Shown here in pieces: positions 45,190 to 54,780 of a stretch of DNA of 64,000 nt (positions within the stretch are counted from its first letter, which is position 1; every line of letters starts with the position of its first letter). Source of the DNA: Lepus europaeus. Lineage: Eukaryota > Chordata > Mammalia > Lagomorpha > Leporidae. The position numbers and the translations under genes are program-made. The notes under the pieces were generated by a model. The model had not been told where the DNA came from and did no database searches. It saw only the letters and a list, made by a program, of their open reading frames with translations. The DNA lies in NCBI RefSeq assembly GCF_033115175.1, contig NC_084835.1, forward strand, positions 25,005,858 to 25,069,857, read 5' to 3'.

Positions 45190-45594
45190 TTAGGCAGTCT
45201 GTGTCTTTAACTGGAGAGTTGAGGCCATTTACATTCAGAGTGACTGTTGATAAGTTATGACTTGGTCCTGCCATTTTTTCATAACTATTTAATCATTTAC
45301 TTTGGATTTCCTTTGTGTTTTTACTGGGAGATTTTCTTCCTATACCTTCTTCCATAGTGATGACCATGTTTCTGTATTTCTGTGTGTAGCAGATCCTTAA
45401 ACATGTTTTGCATGGCTGGAAGGGTGGTGACAAATTCTTTCAATTTCTCTTTTTTATGGAAGGTCTTTATTTCACCTTCATTCATAAATGAGAGCTCTGC
45501 AAGGGACAGTATTCTGGGTTGGCAGTTTTTTTTTTTAAACTTTTATTTAATGCATATAACTTTCCAAAGTACAGCTTATGGATTACAATGGCTT

Positions 45595-45612
45595 CCCCCC
45601 CCCCCCCCCCCC
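45595..45612. repeat. C18 homopolymer (G18 on L1 sense strand)
   Basis: Eighteen consecutive C, the longest version in this window of the L1 3' UTR G tract, which elsewhere is shorter or interrupted (for example 35382-35390). Confidence 0.95.
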
Positions 45613-46898
45613 GTAACTTCCTTCCCACCCACAACCCTCCCCTTTCCTGCTCCCTCTCTCCTTCCATTCACATCAAGATTCATTTTCAATTCTCTTTATA
45701 TACAGAAGATCAGTTTAGTATATATTAAGTAAAGATTTCAGCAGTTTGCACCCACAAAGAAACACAAACTGAAAAATACTGTATGAGTATTAGTTATAGC
45801 ATTAGATCACAATGTACAGCACATTAAGGACAGAGATCCTACATGAGGAGTGAGTGCACAGTGACTCCTGTTGTTGACTTTAACAAATTGACACTGTTGT
45901 TTATGGCGTCAGTAATCTCCCTAGGCTCTAGTCATGTGATGCCAAAGCTGTTGAAACCTTTTGAGTTCACCGACTCTTATCATATTTAGACAAAGTCCTA
46001 GTCAAAGTGGAAGTTCTCTCCTCCCTTCAGAGAAAGGTACCTCCTTCTTTGATGGCCCCGTTCTTTCCACTGGGATCTCACACACAGAGAACTTTCATTT
46101 ATGTCATTTTTTTTTTTTTGACAGAGTGTCTTACCTTTCCATGCCTGAAATACTCTCATGGGCTTATCAGCCAGATCCGAATGCCTTAAGAGCTGATTCT
46201 GAAGCCGGAGTGCTGTTTAAGACATCCGCCATTCTATGAATCTGCTGTGTCTCCTGCTTCCCATGTTGGATTGTTCTCTCCCTTTTTAGTTCTATCGGTT
46301 AGTATTTTCAGACACTAGTCTTGTTTATGTGATCCCTTTGATTCTTAGTCCTATCATTATGATCAACTGTGAACAGAAATTGATCAAATGGACTAGTGAG
46401 ATGGCATTGGTACATGCAACCTTGATGGGATTGAATTGGAATCTCGTGGCATGTTTCTAACTCTACCGTTTGGGTCAAGTCAGCTTGAGCATGTCCCAAA
46501 TTGTACATCTCCTCCCTCTCTTATTCCCACTCTTATATTTAACAGGGATCACGCTTCAGTTAAGTTTCAGCACTTAAGAATAACTGTGTATTAATTACAG
46601 AATTCAATCAATAATATTAAGTAGAACAGACAAAAAAATACTAAGAGGGATAACGATTTAAGTTGTTCATCAACAGTCAGGGCAAGGGCTGATAAAGTCA
46701 CCGTTTCTCAATAGTGTCCATTTCACTTTAACAGGTTTCCTTTTTGGTGCTTGGTTAGTTGTCACCGATCAGGGAGAACATATGATATTTATCCCTTTGG
46801 GACTGGCTTATTTCACTCAGCATGATGTTTTCTAGATTCTTCCATTTTGTTGCAAATGAACGGATTTCATTGTTTTTGACTGTTGAATAGTATTCTAT

Positions 46899-46970
46899 TT
46901 TTTTTTTTTTTGACAGGCAGAGTGGATAGTGAGAGAGAGAGACAGAGAGAAAGGTCTTCCTTTTTGCCGG
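46899..46970 (-). mobile_element. Extremely 5'-truncated C-SINE type B with perfect TSD
   Basis: Only the T-run, GACAGGCAGAGTGGATAGTG, (GA)n and AAGGTCTTCCTTTTTGCCG remain (72 bp). TSD TGTTGAATAGTATTCTAT is identical at 46881-46898 and 46971-46988, so this is a complete insertion event that never had the rest of the SINE. Confidence 0.93.
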
Positions 46971-47871
46971 TGTTGAATAGTATTCTATAGAGCACATGTC
47001 CCATAATTTCTTTATGCAGTCTACTGTTGATGGGCATTTGGGTTGGTTCTAGGTCTTAGCTATTGTGAATTGAGCAGCAATAAACATTAATGTGCAGATC
47101 ACTTTTTTACTTGCCAATTTAATTTCCTTTGGGTAAATTCCAAGGAGTGGGATGGCTGGGTTGAATGGTAGGGTTATATTCAGGTTTCTGAGGAATCTCC
47201 AGACTGACTTCCATAGTGGCTTTACCAGTTTGCATTCCCACCAACAGTGGGTTAGTGTCCCTTTTTCCCCACATCCTCGCCAGCATTTATTGTTGGTGGA
47301 TTTCTGATTGTGAGCCATTCCAACTGGGGTGAGGTGAAACCTCATTGTGGTTTTGATTTGCATTTCCCTGACTTCTAGTGATCTTGAACATTTTTTCATG
47401 TATCTGTTGGCCATTTGGATTTCCTCTTTGGAAAAATGTCTATTGAGGTCCTTGGCCCATCTCTTAAGTGGGTTGTTTGTTTTGATGTTGTGGAGTTTCT
47501 TGATCTCTGTAGATTCTGGTTATCACCCTTTATCTGTTGCATAGTTTGCAAATATTTTTTCCCATTCTATCAGTTGCCTCTTCACTTTCCTGACTGTTTC
47601 TTTTGCTATCCAGAAACTTCTCAATTTGATGTAATCCAAATAGCTAATTTTGTGTTTGACTGCCTGCGCCTCCAGGTTCTTTTCCAGGAAGTCTTTGCAG
47701 GTGCCAATATCTTGCAGGGTTTCTCCAATGTTCTCTAATAATTTGATGGTGTCAGGTCGTAGATTTAGGTCTTTAATGCATGTTGAGTGGATTTTTGTGT
47801 AAGGTGAAAGGTAGGGGTCTTGATTCATGCTTCTGCACGTGGAAATCCAGTTTTCCCAGCACCATTTATTG

Positions 47872-48640
47872 TTTTTTTTTTATTTAATGAATATAAATTT
47901 CCAAAGTACAGCTTATGGATTACAAAGGCTTCCTCCCCCACAACTTTCCCCCCAACCGCAACCCTCCTCTTTCCCACTCGCTCTCCCCTTCCATTCCCAT
48001 CAAGATTCATTTTCAATTCTCTTTATATACAGATGATCAGTTGAGTATATATAAAGATTTCAACAGTTTGCCCTCACATAGCAACACAAAGTGAAAAAAT
48101 ACTGTTGGAGTACTAGTTATAGCATTAAATCACAGTGTACAGCACATTAATGACAGAGATCCTGCATGATATTTTTTAAAAAAGATTGATTACTTTTCTA
48201 TGTAATTTCCAGTTTAACACAAGGGTTTTTTTTTTTTTTCATTTTCAATTATCTTTATATACAGAAGATCGCTTCAGTATATACTAAGTAAAGATTTCAT
48301 CAGTTTACGCCCACACATAACCACAAAGTGTAAAAATACTGTTTCAGTACAAGTTATATCATTACTTCACCTTGGACAACCTATTAAGGACAGATCCCAT
48401 ATGAGACATAAGTACACAGTGACTCCTGATGTTGATTTAACAATTTAACACTCTTGTTTATGGCGTCAGTAATCTCCCAAGGCTCTAGCCATGAATTGCC
48501 GAGGCTATGGAAGCCTTTAGGGTTCGCCGAATTCGATCGTATTCTGACAGGGCCATAGTCAAAGTGGAAGTTCTCTCCTCCCTTCAGAGACAGGTACCTC
48601 CTACTTTGATGGCCCTGTTCTTGCCACTGGGATCACACTC
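47872..48640 (-). repeat. Tandemly doubled 3' UTR unit of L1 no. 3
   Basis: Unit 1 at 47872-48170, linker AAAGATTGATTACTTTTCTA at about 48180-48200, T-run, then unit 2 from 48240 (CATTTTCAATTATCTTTATA). Unit 2 differs from unit 1 (GATCGCTTCAG versus GATCAGTTGAG), so the duplication predates this copy and marks a subfamily. Confidence 0.85.
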
Positions 48641-49305
48641 GCTGAGATCCTTCATTTAGGTCTTCTTCTTCATCTTTTTTTTTTTTTTTCCCCAGAGTGT
48701 CTTGGCTTTCCATGCCTAAAATACTCTCATAGGCTCTTCAGCCAGATCCAAATGCCTTTAGGGCTGATTCTGAAGCCAGAGTGCTATTTAGGACATCTGT
48801 CATTCTATGTTTCTGCTGTGTATCCCCATTCCCACGTTGGATCCTTTTCTCCCTTTTTTTGGTTTTATCAGTTAGTATTAGCAGACATTAATCTTGTTTG
48901 TGTGATCCTTTTGACTCTTAGATCTATCAGTGTGATCAGTTGTGAACTGAAATTGATCACCTGGACTGGTGCGATGGCATTGGTACATGCCACCTCGATG
49001 GGATTGTATTGGAATCCCCTGGCACTTTTCTAACTCCATCATTTGGGGGCAAGTCCAATTGAGCATGTCCCCAATTGTACATCTCCTCCCTCTCTTTTTC
49101 TCATTCTTATATTTTACCGGGATCACTTTTCAGTTAAGATTTAGACACCTAAGAATAATTGTGTGTTAATTACAGAGTTCACAAAAAAAAATACTAAAAT
49201 GGATAAAGTATTATTTTGTACATCAACAGTCAGCACCATAGCTGATCAAGTCACTATTTCTCATAGTGTCCATTACACTTCCACAGGTTTCCCTTTGGTG
49301 CTCAG

Positions 49306-49886
49306 TTAGTTGTCACCGATCAGGGAAAACAAATGATATTTGTCTCTTTGGGACTGGCTTAATTCACTTAGCATGATGCTTTCCAGATTGCTCCATCTTG
49401 TTGTAAATGACTGGGTTTCATTGTTTTTGACTGCTGTATAGTATTCCATGGAGTACATGTCCCATAATTTCTTTATGCAGTCTACTGTTGATGGGCATTT
49501 GGGTTGGTTCCAGGTCTTAGCTATTGTGAATTGAGCTGCAATAAACATTAATGTGCAGATGGCTTTTTTGGGTAAATTCCAAGGAGTTGGATGGCTGGGT
49601 TGAATGGTAGGGTTATATTCAGGTTTCTGAGGAATCTCCAGACTGACTTCCATAGTGGCTTTACCAGTTTGCATTCCCACCAACAGTGGATTAGTGTCTC
49701 TTTTTCCCCACATCCTCGCCAGCATCTGTTGTTTGTAAATTTCTGAATGTGAGCCATTCCAACTGGGGTGAGGTGAAACCTCATTGTGGTTTTGATTTGC
49801 ATTTCCCTGACTGCTAGTGATCCTGAACGTTTTTTCATGTGCCTGTTGGCCATTTGGATTTCCTCTTTTGAAAAATGTCTATTCAG
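49306..49886 (-). pseudogene. L1 no. 3 ORF2 C-terminal part
   Basis: Two overlapping minus-strand frames (49306-49725 and 49548-49853) contain [54 protein letters not shown] and the final QSQRDKYHLFSLIGDN. A short deletion near 49570 (DGFFG-type junction at TGGCTTTTTTGGGTAAATTC) shifts the frame. Confidence 0.88.
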
Positions 49887-50388
49887 AGTGGCAAGATGGC
49901 GGAATAGGAAGGGAGCACACTGATAGTCCGGGAAGAGACATTTTAATAAAAGTGGAGATACTGCGGGTTCAAGTAGAGTAGGGGAAGAAACAACAGAAGT
50001 AACTCTTCCGGAACTAGTGATTCACAGTGAACCTGTGTGGAGTGCGTGGGAGCCCACAGTTTGGGACACCAGTGGCAGACTCAACACATCAGCGCTAGAA
50101 CGCGAGGTGAGCTGAACCTCAATAGCCTGAGACACCAGCGGGCAAGTGGAAAGAGGCGCCTAGAGGGAACGAGGCTTCAACCCTGTGGGGAAAAGTTCAC
50201 CAGGCTAACTAGAAGAGAGAGGGAAAAAAAAAAAGTGACCGATATGGACACGAGTTTCTCTCTCTCCACTCACGTCTCAAAGGCGAGCAAGACAAAGAGC
50301 AGGCGCCATTTTGGACATACGTCATAAGCAGGGCGACCTCAGGTCTGCACGAGCCCTGAGCCTAGCAGAAAAACCTGACTCTGGGGGG
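49887..50388 (+). mobile_element. Inverted L1 5' UTR of another subfamily embedded in L1 no. 3
   Basis: Starts AGTGGCAAGATGGCGGAATA (an L1 5' start on the + strand), contains ATTTTAATAAAAGTGGAGAT and GCAAGACAAAGAGCAGGCGC as in the L1 no. 3 5' UTR, and stops at GACTCTGGGGGGG. It is clearly diverged from the L1 no. 3 5' UTR (53106-53675) and has the opposite orientation. It replaces about 1.65 kb of ORF2. Confidence 0.88.
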
Positions 50389-50540
50389 GTCTATGTTCAT
50401 CAGGGATATTGGTCTGTAATTCTCTTTCAATGCTGCATCTTTTTCTGGCTTAGGAATTAAGGTGATTCTGGCTTCTTTGAAAGACTTTGGGAGGATTCCC
50501 TCTTTTTCAATTGCCCTAAATAGTTTGAGGAGAATTGGGG

Positions 50541-51063
50541 TTAATTATTCTTTAAATGTCTGGTAGAATTCAGCAGTGAATCCATCTGGTCTGGGCTTTT
50601 CTTTGTTCGGAGGGCCTTTATTACTGTTTCAATTTCTGTCTCTGTTATGGGTCTGTTTAGGTTTTCTATGTCTTCCTGGTATGTTGTATGTGTCCAGGAA
50701 TCTATCCATTTCTGATAGATTTCCCTGTTTGGTGGCATACAAGTCCTTGTAGTAATTTCTGATGATTCTTTTTATTTCTGTGGTGTCTGTTGTTACGTTT
50801 CCTTTTTCATCTCTGATTGTATTGATTTGAGTCTTTTCTTTTTTTAGTTAGTTGGGCCAATGGGGTGTCAATTTTGTTTATTTTTTCAAAAAACCAGCTC
50901 CTTGTTTGGCTGATTTTTTGTAATGCTTTTTGGATTCAATCCTGTTGATTTCTTCTTTGATTTTAATTATTTCTCTTCTCCTACTGGGTTTGGGTTTGGT
51001 TTGCTGCAGATTTTCTAGATCCTTGAGGTGACTTGAAAGCTCATCTATTTGGTGCCTTTCCAA
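50541..51063 (-). pseudogene. L1 no. 3 ORF2 between endonuclease and RT
   Basis: Minus-strand frames with ERHQIDELSSHLKDLENLQQ and [17 protein letters not shown] (50878-51063), then [20 protein letters not shown] and ALRTKKSPDQMD (50541-50738), belonging to the linker and RT N-terminus. Frame breaks separate them. Confidence 0.85.
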
Positions 51064-51102
51064 TTTCTTGATGTAGGCCCCTATTGATATAAACTTTCCT
51101 CT

Positions 51103-51987
51103 TTACACTGCTTTTGCTGTATCCCATAGGTTTTGGTATGATGTGCTGTTATCCTCATTTCCTTCCAGAAAATTTTTGATTTCTCTTTTAATTTCTTCTA
51201 TGACCCATTGTTCATTCAGGAGCATGTTGTTCAACCTCCATGTGTTTGTACGTGCTCTAGGGATTCCCGAGTTGCTAATTTCCAACTTCATTCCTTTATG
51301 GTCTGAGAAGCTGCATGGTATTATTCTAATTCTTTTGAATTTGCTGATACTTACTTTATGGCCTAGTATGTGGTGAATCCTAGAGAAGGTTCCATGTACT
51401 GCTGAGAAGAATGTAAATTCTTTCTGTGTAGGATAAAAAGTTCTGTAGATATCTGTTAAGTCCATTTGAGCTATAGTGTCATTTAAATCTACTGTCTCCT
51501 TGTTGGACTTCTGTCCTGTTGATCTGTCTATCTCTGAGAGTGGAGTATTGAAATCCCCCATTACTATTGTATTGGGGTCTAAGTCTCCTTTCAATTCCCT
51601 TAACAAGTCTTTTAAATAAGCTGGTGCCCTGTAATTAGGTGCATATACATTGATAATCGTTATATATTCCTGTTGAATGGATCCCTTAATCATTATATAG
51701 TACCCCTCTTTGTCTCTCCTAATAGTTTTTGTGGTAAAATTTATGTTACCTGATATTAAGATGGCTATGCTCGATCTTTTTTCATTTCTGTTGGCATGGT
51801 ATATATTTTTCCAGCCTTTCACTTTCCGTCTGTGTGCATCTTTGTTAGAAAGATGAGTTTCTTGTAAGCAGCAAAAAGATGGGTTTTGTTCCTTAACCCA
51901 ATCAGCCAATCGGTGTCTTTTAACTGGATTGTTCAGGCCATTAATGTTCAATGTGACTATTGATAAGTAGTAACTTTGCCCTATCAT
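51103..51987 (-). pseudogene. L1 no. 3 ORF2 endonuclease domain, 294 codons open
   Basis: The longest open frame in the window. It encodes the APE-like endonuclease of L1 ORF2p, which nicks target DNA to prime retrotransposition. Motifs in order: [20 protein letters not shown] near the N terminus, [10 protein letters not shown] (catalytic E of the QETH motif), [20 protein letters not shown] then [17 protein letters not shown] (GDFN), [10 protein letters not shown] (D/H position, IDHILGH-type motif, with D replaced by H) and [13 protein letters not shown] (SDH). The IHHILG substitution removes a residue that is Asp in most copies, so activity is doubtful even before considering the broken ORF2 downstream. 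Confidence 0.93.
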
Positions 51988-52029
51988 TTTTGGGTTTCCT
52001 GTGATCTTTTGCTGTGAGGTTTCCTTCCT

Positions 52030-53105
52030 TTACCTTCTTTCATATTGGTGACCGTGTTTCTGTGTTTCTGTGTGTATCACATCTTTAAGCATTTTTTGCA
52101 GGGCCGGACGAGTGGCAACAAATTCTTTCAATTTCTGTTTGCTATGAAAGGTCTTTATTTCACCTTCATTCACAAATGAGAACTTTGCAGGATATAATAT
52201 TCTGGGCTGGCAGTTTTTCTCTCTTAGTACCTGGGCTATATCTCTCCATTCCCTCCTGGCTTGTAGGGTTTCTGATGAGAAGTCAGCTGTGAGTCTAATT
52301 GGGGATCCTCTGAGAGTGGTCTGATGTTCTTCTCTCTTGCACATTTTAAGATCTTTTCTTTATGTTTCACTGTGGTGAGTTTAATTACAATGTGTCGTGG
52401 TGAGGATCTCTTTTGGTCATGTTTATTAGGGGTTCTATGAGCTTCCTGTACTAGGATGTCTCTGTCCTTCTCCAAACCTGGGAAATTTCCTGCTAGTATC
52501 TCACTAAAAAGGCCTTCTAATCCTTTCTCCCTCTACATGCCTTCAGGAACTCCTAGGACCCGAATGTTTTGTTATTTAGTAGTATCCTGTAGATTCCCGA
52601 CAATATTTTTTAAATTTCTAATTTCCTCTTCTTTTCTTTGGTTTGCCTGTTTCCTTTCCTGTTCTCTGTCTTCTAAGTCCGATATTCTCTCTTCTGCTTC
52701 ACCCATTCTGTTTTTAAGGTTCTCTAATGTGTTTGTCATGTGATGTATTGAATTCTTCATTTCATTATGGTTTCTCATCACTATCACTGTTTCTTGTTCT
52801 ACTAGTTGTTTCATTTCATTTTGATTCTTCCTCAATATTTCATTTTCACGAGAGAGATTTTCTATCTTGTCCATTAAGGATTTCTGTAGTTCAAGAATTT
52901 GTTTTTGAGAGCTTCTTAATGATCTTACCAATTTTTTGAGATCTGCTTCTTGCATTTCTTCTATCTCATCATCTTCATAATCTTGAATTGGGGTGTCTTT
53001 TTCATTTGGGGGCATTGTAGTGTCTTCCTTGCTCTTGTTACCTTGGTTTCTACGTTTGTTTGGCATCTTGGAGGTGTGGCCAAAGAGCTCTGTTTGTTTC
53101 TTCAT
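52030..53105 (-). pseudogene. L1 no. 3 ORF1 (RNA-binding protein), frameshifted into three parts
   Basis: ORF1p is the trimeric RNA chaperone of L1 particles. The start ATG is at 53105. The first frame (53105-52572, 177 aa) has a basic start, an acidic stretch QDYEDDEIEEMQEADLKKLV and a long coiled coil with heptads (LRSSQKQILELQKSLMDKIE to NLKNRMGEAEERISDLEDRE). A later frame (52475-52236) carries KHDQKRSSPRHIVIKLTTVK (RRM part) and 52344-52030 carries FSSETLQARREWRDIAQVLR and KFSFVNEGEIKTFHSKQKLK (C-terminal domain). Two frame changes make it non-functional. Confidence 0.92.
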
Positions 53106-53675
53106 GGTTGCCTAAGCTAAGGAGTTTTTTACATATGTAAAGCGGTTCCTGCTCTTTGTCTTGCTGGGCTTTCTAAGGAGAGTGCAGAGAGAGGCTAGTG
53201 TCTCTGCTGGTCCCCCCCCCTTTTTTTTCTCTCCTCCAGTCAGCCTGGTGTAGTGCCCCCCCCCCCCCCCACGTGAGCTCAGACCATGCTCTAACCTTCC
53301 CAGCCAATGTCTTGGGTTAGCTTTCCTTCCAGCGCCGGGGCTCAAATTCTGCGGCTGGGCTTCTGTGGCTGGGCTCACTGTTTTCCCCACTCTCACGGCT
53401 CCCGTGTCTGCGGCGCGGCTCGGTGCGGGTTGGCACGGCTCTACGTGGCTAGGTGTGGCTCGGCACTGCTAGGCGCGGCTCGGCGCTGCAGTGGGCCACC
53501 TTGCTCTCCCTGTAGGTCCTCCGTGTCACATCCACTAGATCTGGAAGAGTTTCCTCTGTAGTTTTTTTTTTCTGAGTCTCTTCCTGAGGGTACAGTAACT
53601 CCACTTTTGTTAAACTTTCTTTTCCCGAACTGTTGGTGAGCGCCCTCACTCTTCTGCCATCTTGGCTCCGCCCCC
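53106..53675 (-). promoter_or_regulatory. L1 no. 3 5' UTR (internal promoter region)
   Basis: GC- and CpG-rich 570 bp between the ORF1 start and the element 5' end. It contains a C15 run (53256-53270) and, at about 53400-53490, a loose tandem array of CGGCTCGGC-like units. By analogy with other mammalian L1s it would hold the sense promoter. Activity is not deducible from sequence alone. Confidence 0.75.
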
Positions 53676-53687
53676 CACCATTTATTG

Positions 53688-54040
53688 AATAGACTGTCCT
53701 TGTTCCAGGAATTGGTTTTAGATCCTTGATCAAATATAAGTGGGCTGTAGATGTTTGGGTTGATTTCTGGTGTTTCTATTCTGTTCCATTGGTCTATCCA
53801 TCTGTTTCTGTACCAGTACCATGCTGTTTTGATTACAACTGCCCTGTAGTATGTCCTGAAATCTGGTATTGTGATGCCTCTGGCTTTGTTTTTGTTGTAC
53901 AAAATTGTTTTAGCTATTCGAGGTCTCCTGTACCTCCATATCAATTTCAGCATCATTTTTTCTAGATCTGAGAAGAATGTGTTTGGTATTTTGATTCGTA
54001 TTGCATTGAATCTATAAATTGCTTTTGGGAATATGGACTT
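53688..54040 (-). mobile_element. L1 no. 2, middle piece
   Basis: Resumes after the L1 no. 3 TSD with AATAGACTGTCCTTGTTCCA. It encodes on minus [20 protein letters not shown] and [15 protein letters not shown] ORF2 text (53441-53956 frame, part of which runs into L1 no. 3). Confidence 0.88.
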
Positions 54041-54660
54041 TTCAAAAAAAATTTTTTATTTAGTAAATATAAATTTCCAAAGTACAGTTTATGGATTATA
54101 TTGGCTTTCCCCCCCATAACTTCCCTCCCACTCGCACCCCTCCCATCTCCCACTCCCTCTCCGATTCCATTCACATTAAGATTCATTTTTAATTATCTTT
54201 ATATACAGAAGATCGATTCAGTATACATTAAGTAAAGATTTCTTCAGTTTGTACCCACACAGAAACACAAAGTGTAAAAATACTGTTTCAGTACTAGTTA
54301 TAGCATCACTTCACACTGGACAACACATTAAGGACAGATCCCACATGAGACGTAAGTACACAGTGACTCCTGTTGTTAGTTTAACAATTTGACACTCTTG
54401 TTTATGGCGTCAGTAATCTCCCTAGGCTCTAATCATGAGTTGCCAAGGCTTTGGAAGCCTTTAGGGTTCGCCGACTTCGATCTTACTCCGACAGGATGAT
54501 AATCAAAGTGGAAGTACTATCCTCCCTTCAGAGAAAGTACCTCCTTCTTTGATGGCCCGGTTCTTTCCACTGGGATCTCACTCGCAGAGATCTTTCATTT
54601 AGGTCTTCTTTTTTTTTTTTTTTTGCCCAGAGTTTCTTTGCTTTCCATGCCTAAAATACT
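54041..54660 (-). mobile_element. L1 no. 4: short 3' UTR insertion into L1 no. 2
   Basis: T-rich start, ATTTAGTAAATATAAATTTC, C tract and single-unit 3' UTR, truncated at CCATGCCTAAAATACT. Host text GGGAATATGGAC before and GAGAGAATGGAC after are diverged TSD copies. Confidence 0.88.
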
Positions 54661-54780
54661 GAGAGAATGGACATTTTGATGATGTTGATTCTTCCAATCC
54701 ATGAGCATGGAAGATTTTTTCATATTTTGGTATCCTCTTCTATTTCTTTCTTTAAGATTTTGTGATTTTCATCGTAGAGA
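54661..54780 (-). mobile_element. L1 no. 2, 5'-most piece
   Basis: ATGGACATTTTGATGATGTT and GATTTTGTGATTTTCATCGT continue ORF2 of L1 no. 2, which ends here (5' truncation). No clear TSD with 45530 was read. Confidence 0.78.

Larger units (their letters stand above)
39816..45529 (-). mobile_element. L1 no. 1: 3' UTR, ORF2 and ORF1 C-terminus (outer host of the nest)
   Basis: 3' terminus near 39816-39860 (TTTTATTTAATATTATAAAT), a long 3' UTR, ORF2 from about 41235 to 45190 on the minus strand, then the ORF1 C-terminal part, broken off at GTATTCTGGGTTGGCAG. A type B SINE (44067) and a tetranucleotide tract (41098) lie inside. ORF1 resumes at 54781, so about 9.25 kb of later insertions separate the two parts. 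Confidence 0.9.
45530..47871 (-). mobile_element. L1 no. 2, 3' part (inserted in L1 no. 1 ORF1)
   Basis: Starts with a T-run and AACTTTTATTTAATGCATAT, an 18-nt C run (45595-45612), a single-unit 3' UTR and the ORF2 C-terminus (47049-47414 minus, [20 protein letters not shown]). Broken at CCCAGCACCATTTATTG by L1 no. 3 and resumes at 53688. Confidence 0.9.
47872..53675 (-). mobile_element. L1 no. 3: young 5.8-kb element with 5' UTR, ORF1, partial ORF2 and double 3' UTR
   Basis: Both ends are defined. The 12-bp TSD CACCATTTATTG occurs at 47860-47871 and 53676-53687, within the L1 no. 2 sequence. In minus-strand order: 5' start GGCGGAGCCAAGATGGCAGA near 53675, 5' UTR to 53106, ORF1 (53105-52030), ORF2 endonuclease (51987-51103), part of RT to 50389, a foreign inverted block (50388-49887), ORF2 C-terminus (49886-49306) and 3' UTR. 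About 1.65 kb of ORF2, including the FADD region, is missing, so it cannot be autonomous. Confidence 0.92.

Noticed and set aside
50037..50327. 96-codon plus-strand open frame
   Set aside because: It lies inside the inverted L1 5' UTR block and has no protein-family features.
49887..50388. Classical twin-priming inversion of L1 no. 3
   Set aside because: The inverted block is internal, belongs to a different 5' UTR lineage and begins flush at an L1 5' end. Twin priming would place the inverted segment at the element's own 5' end.
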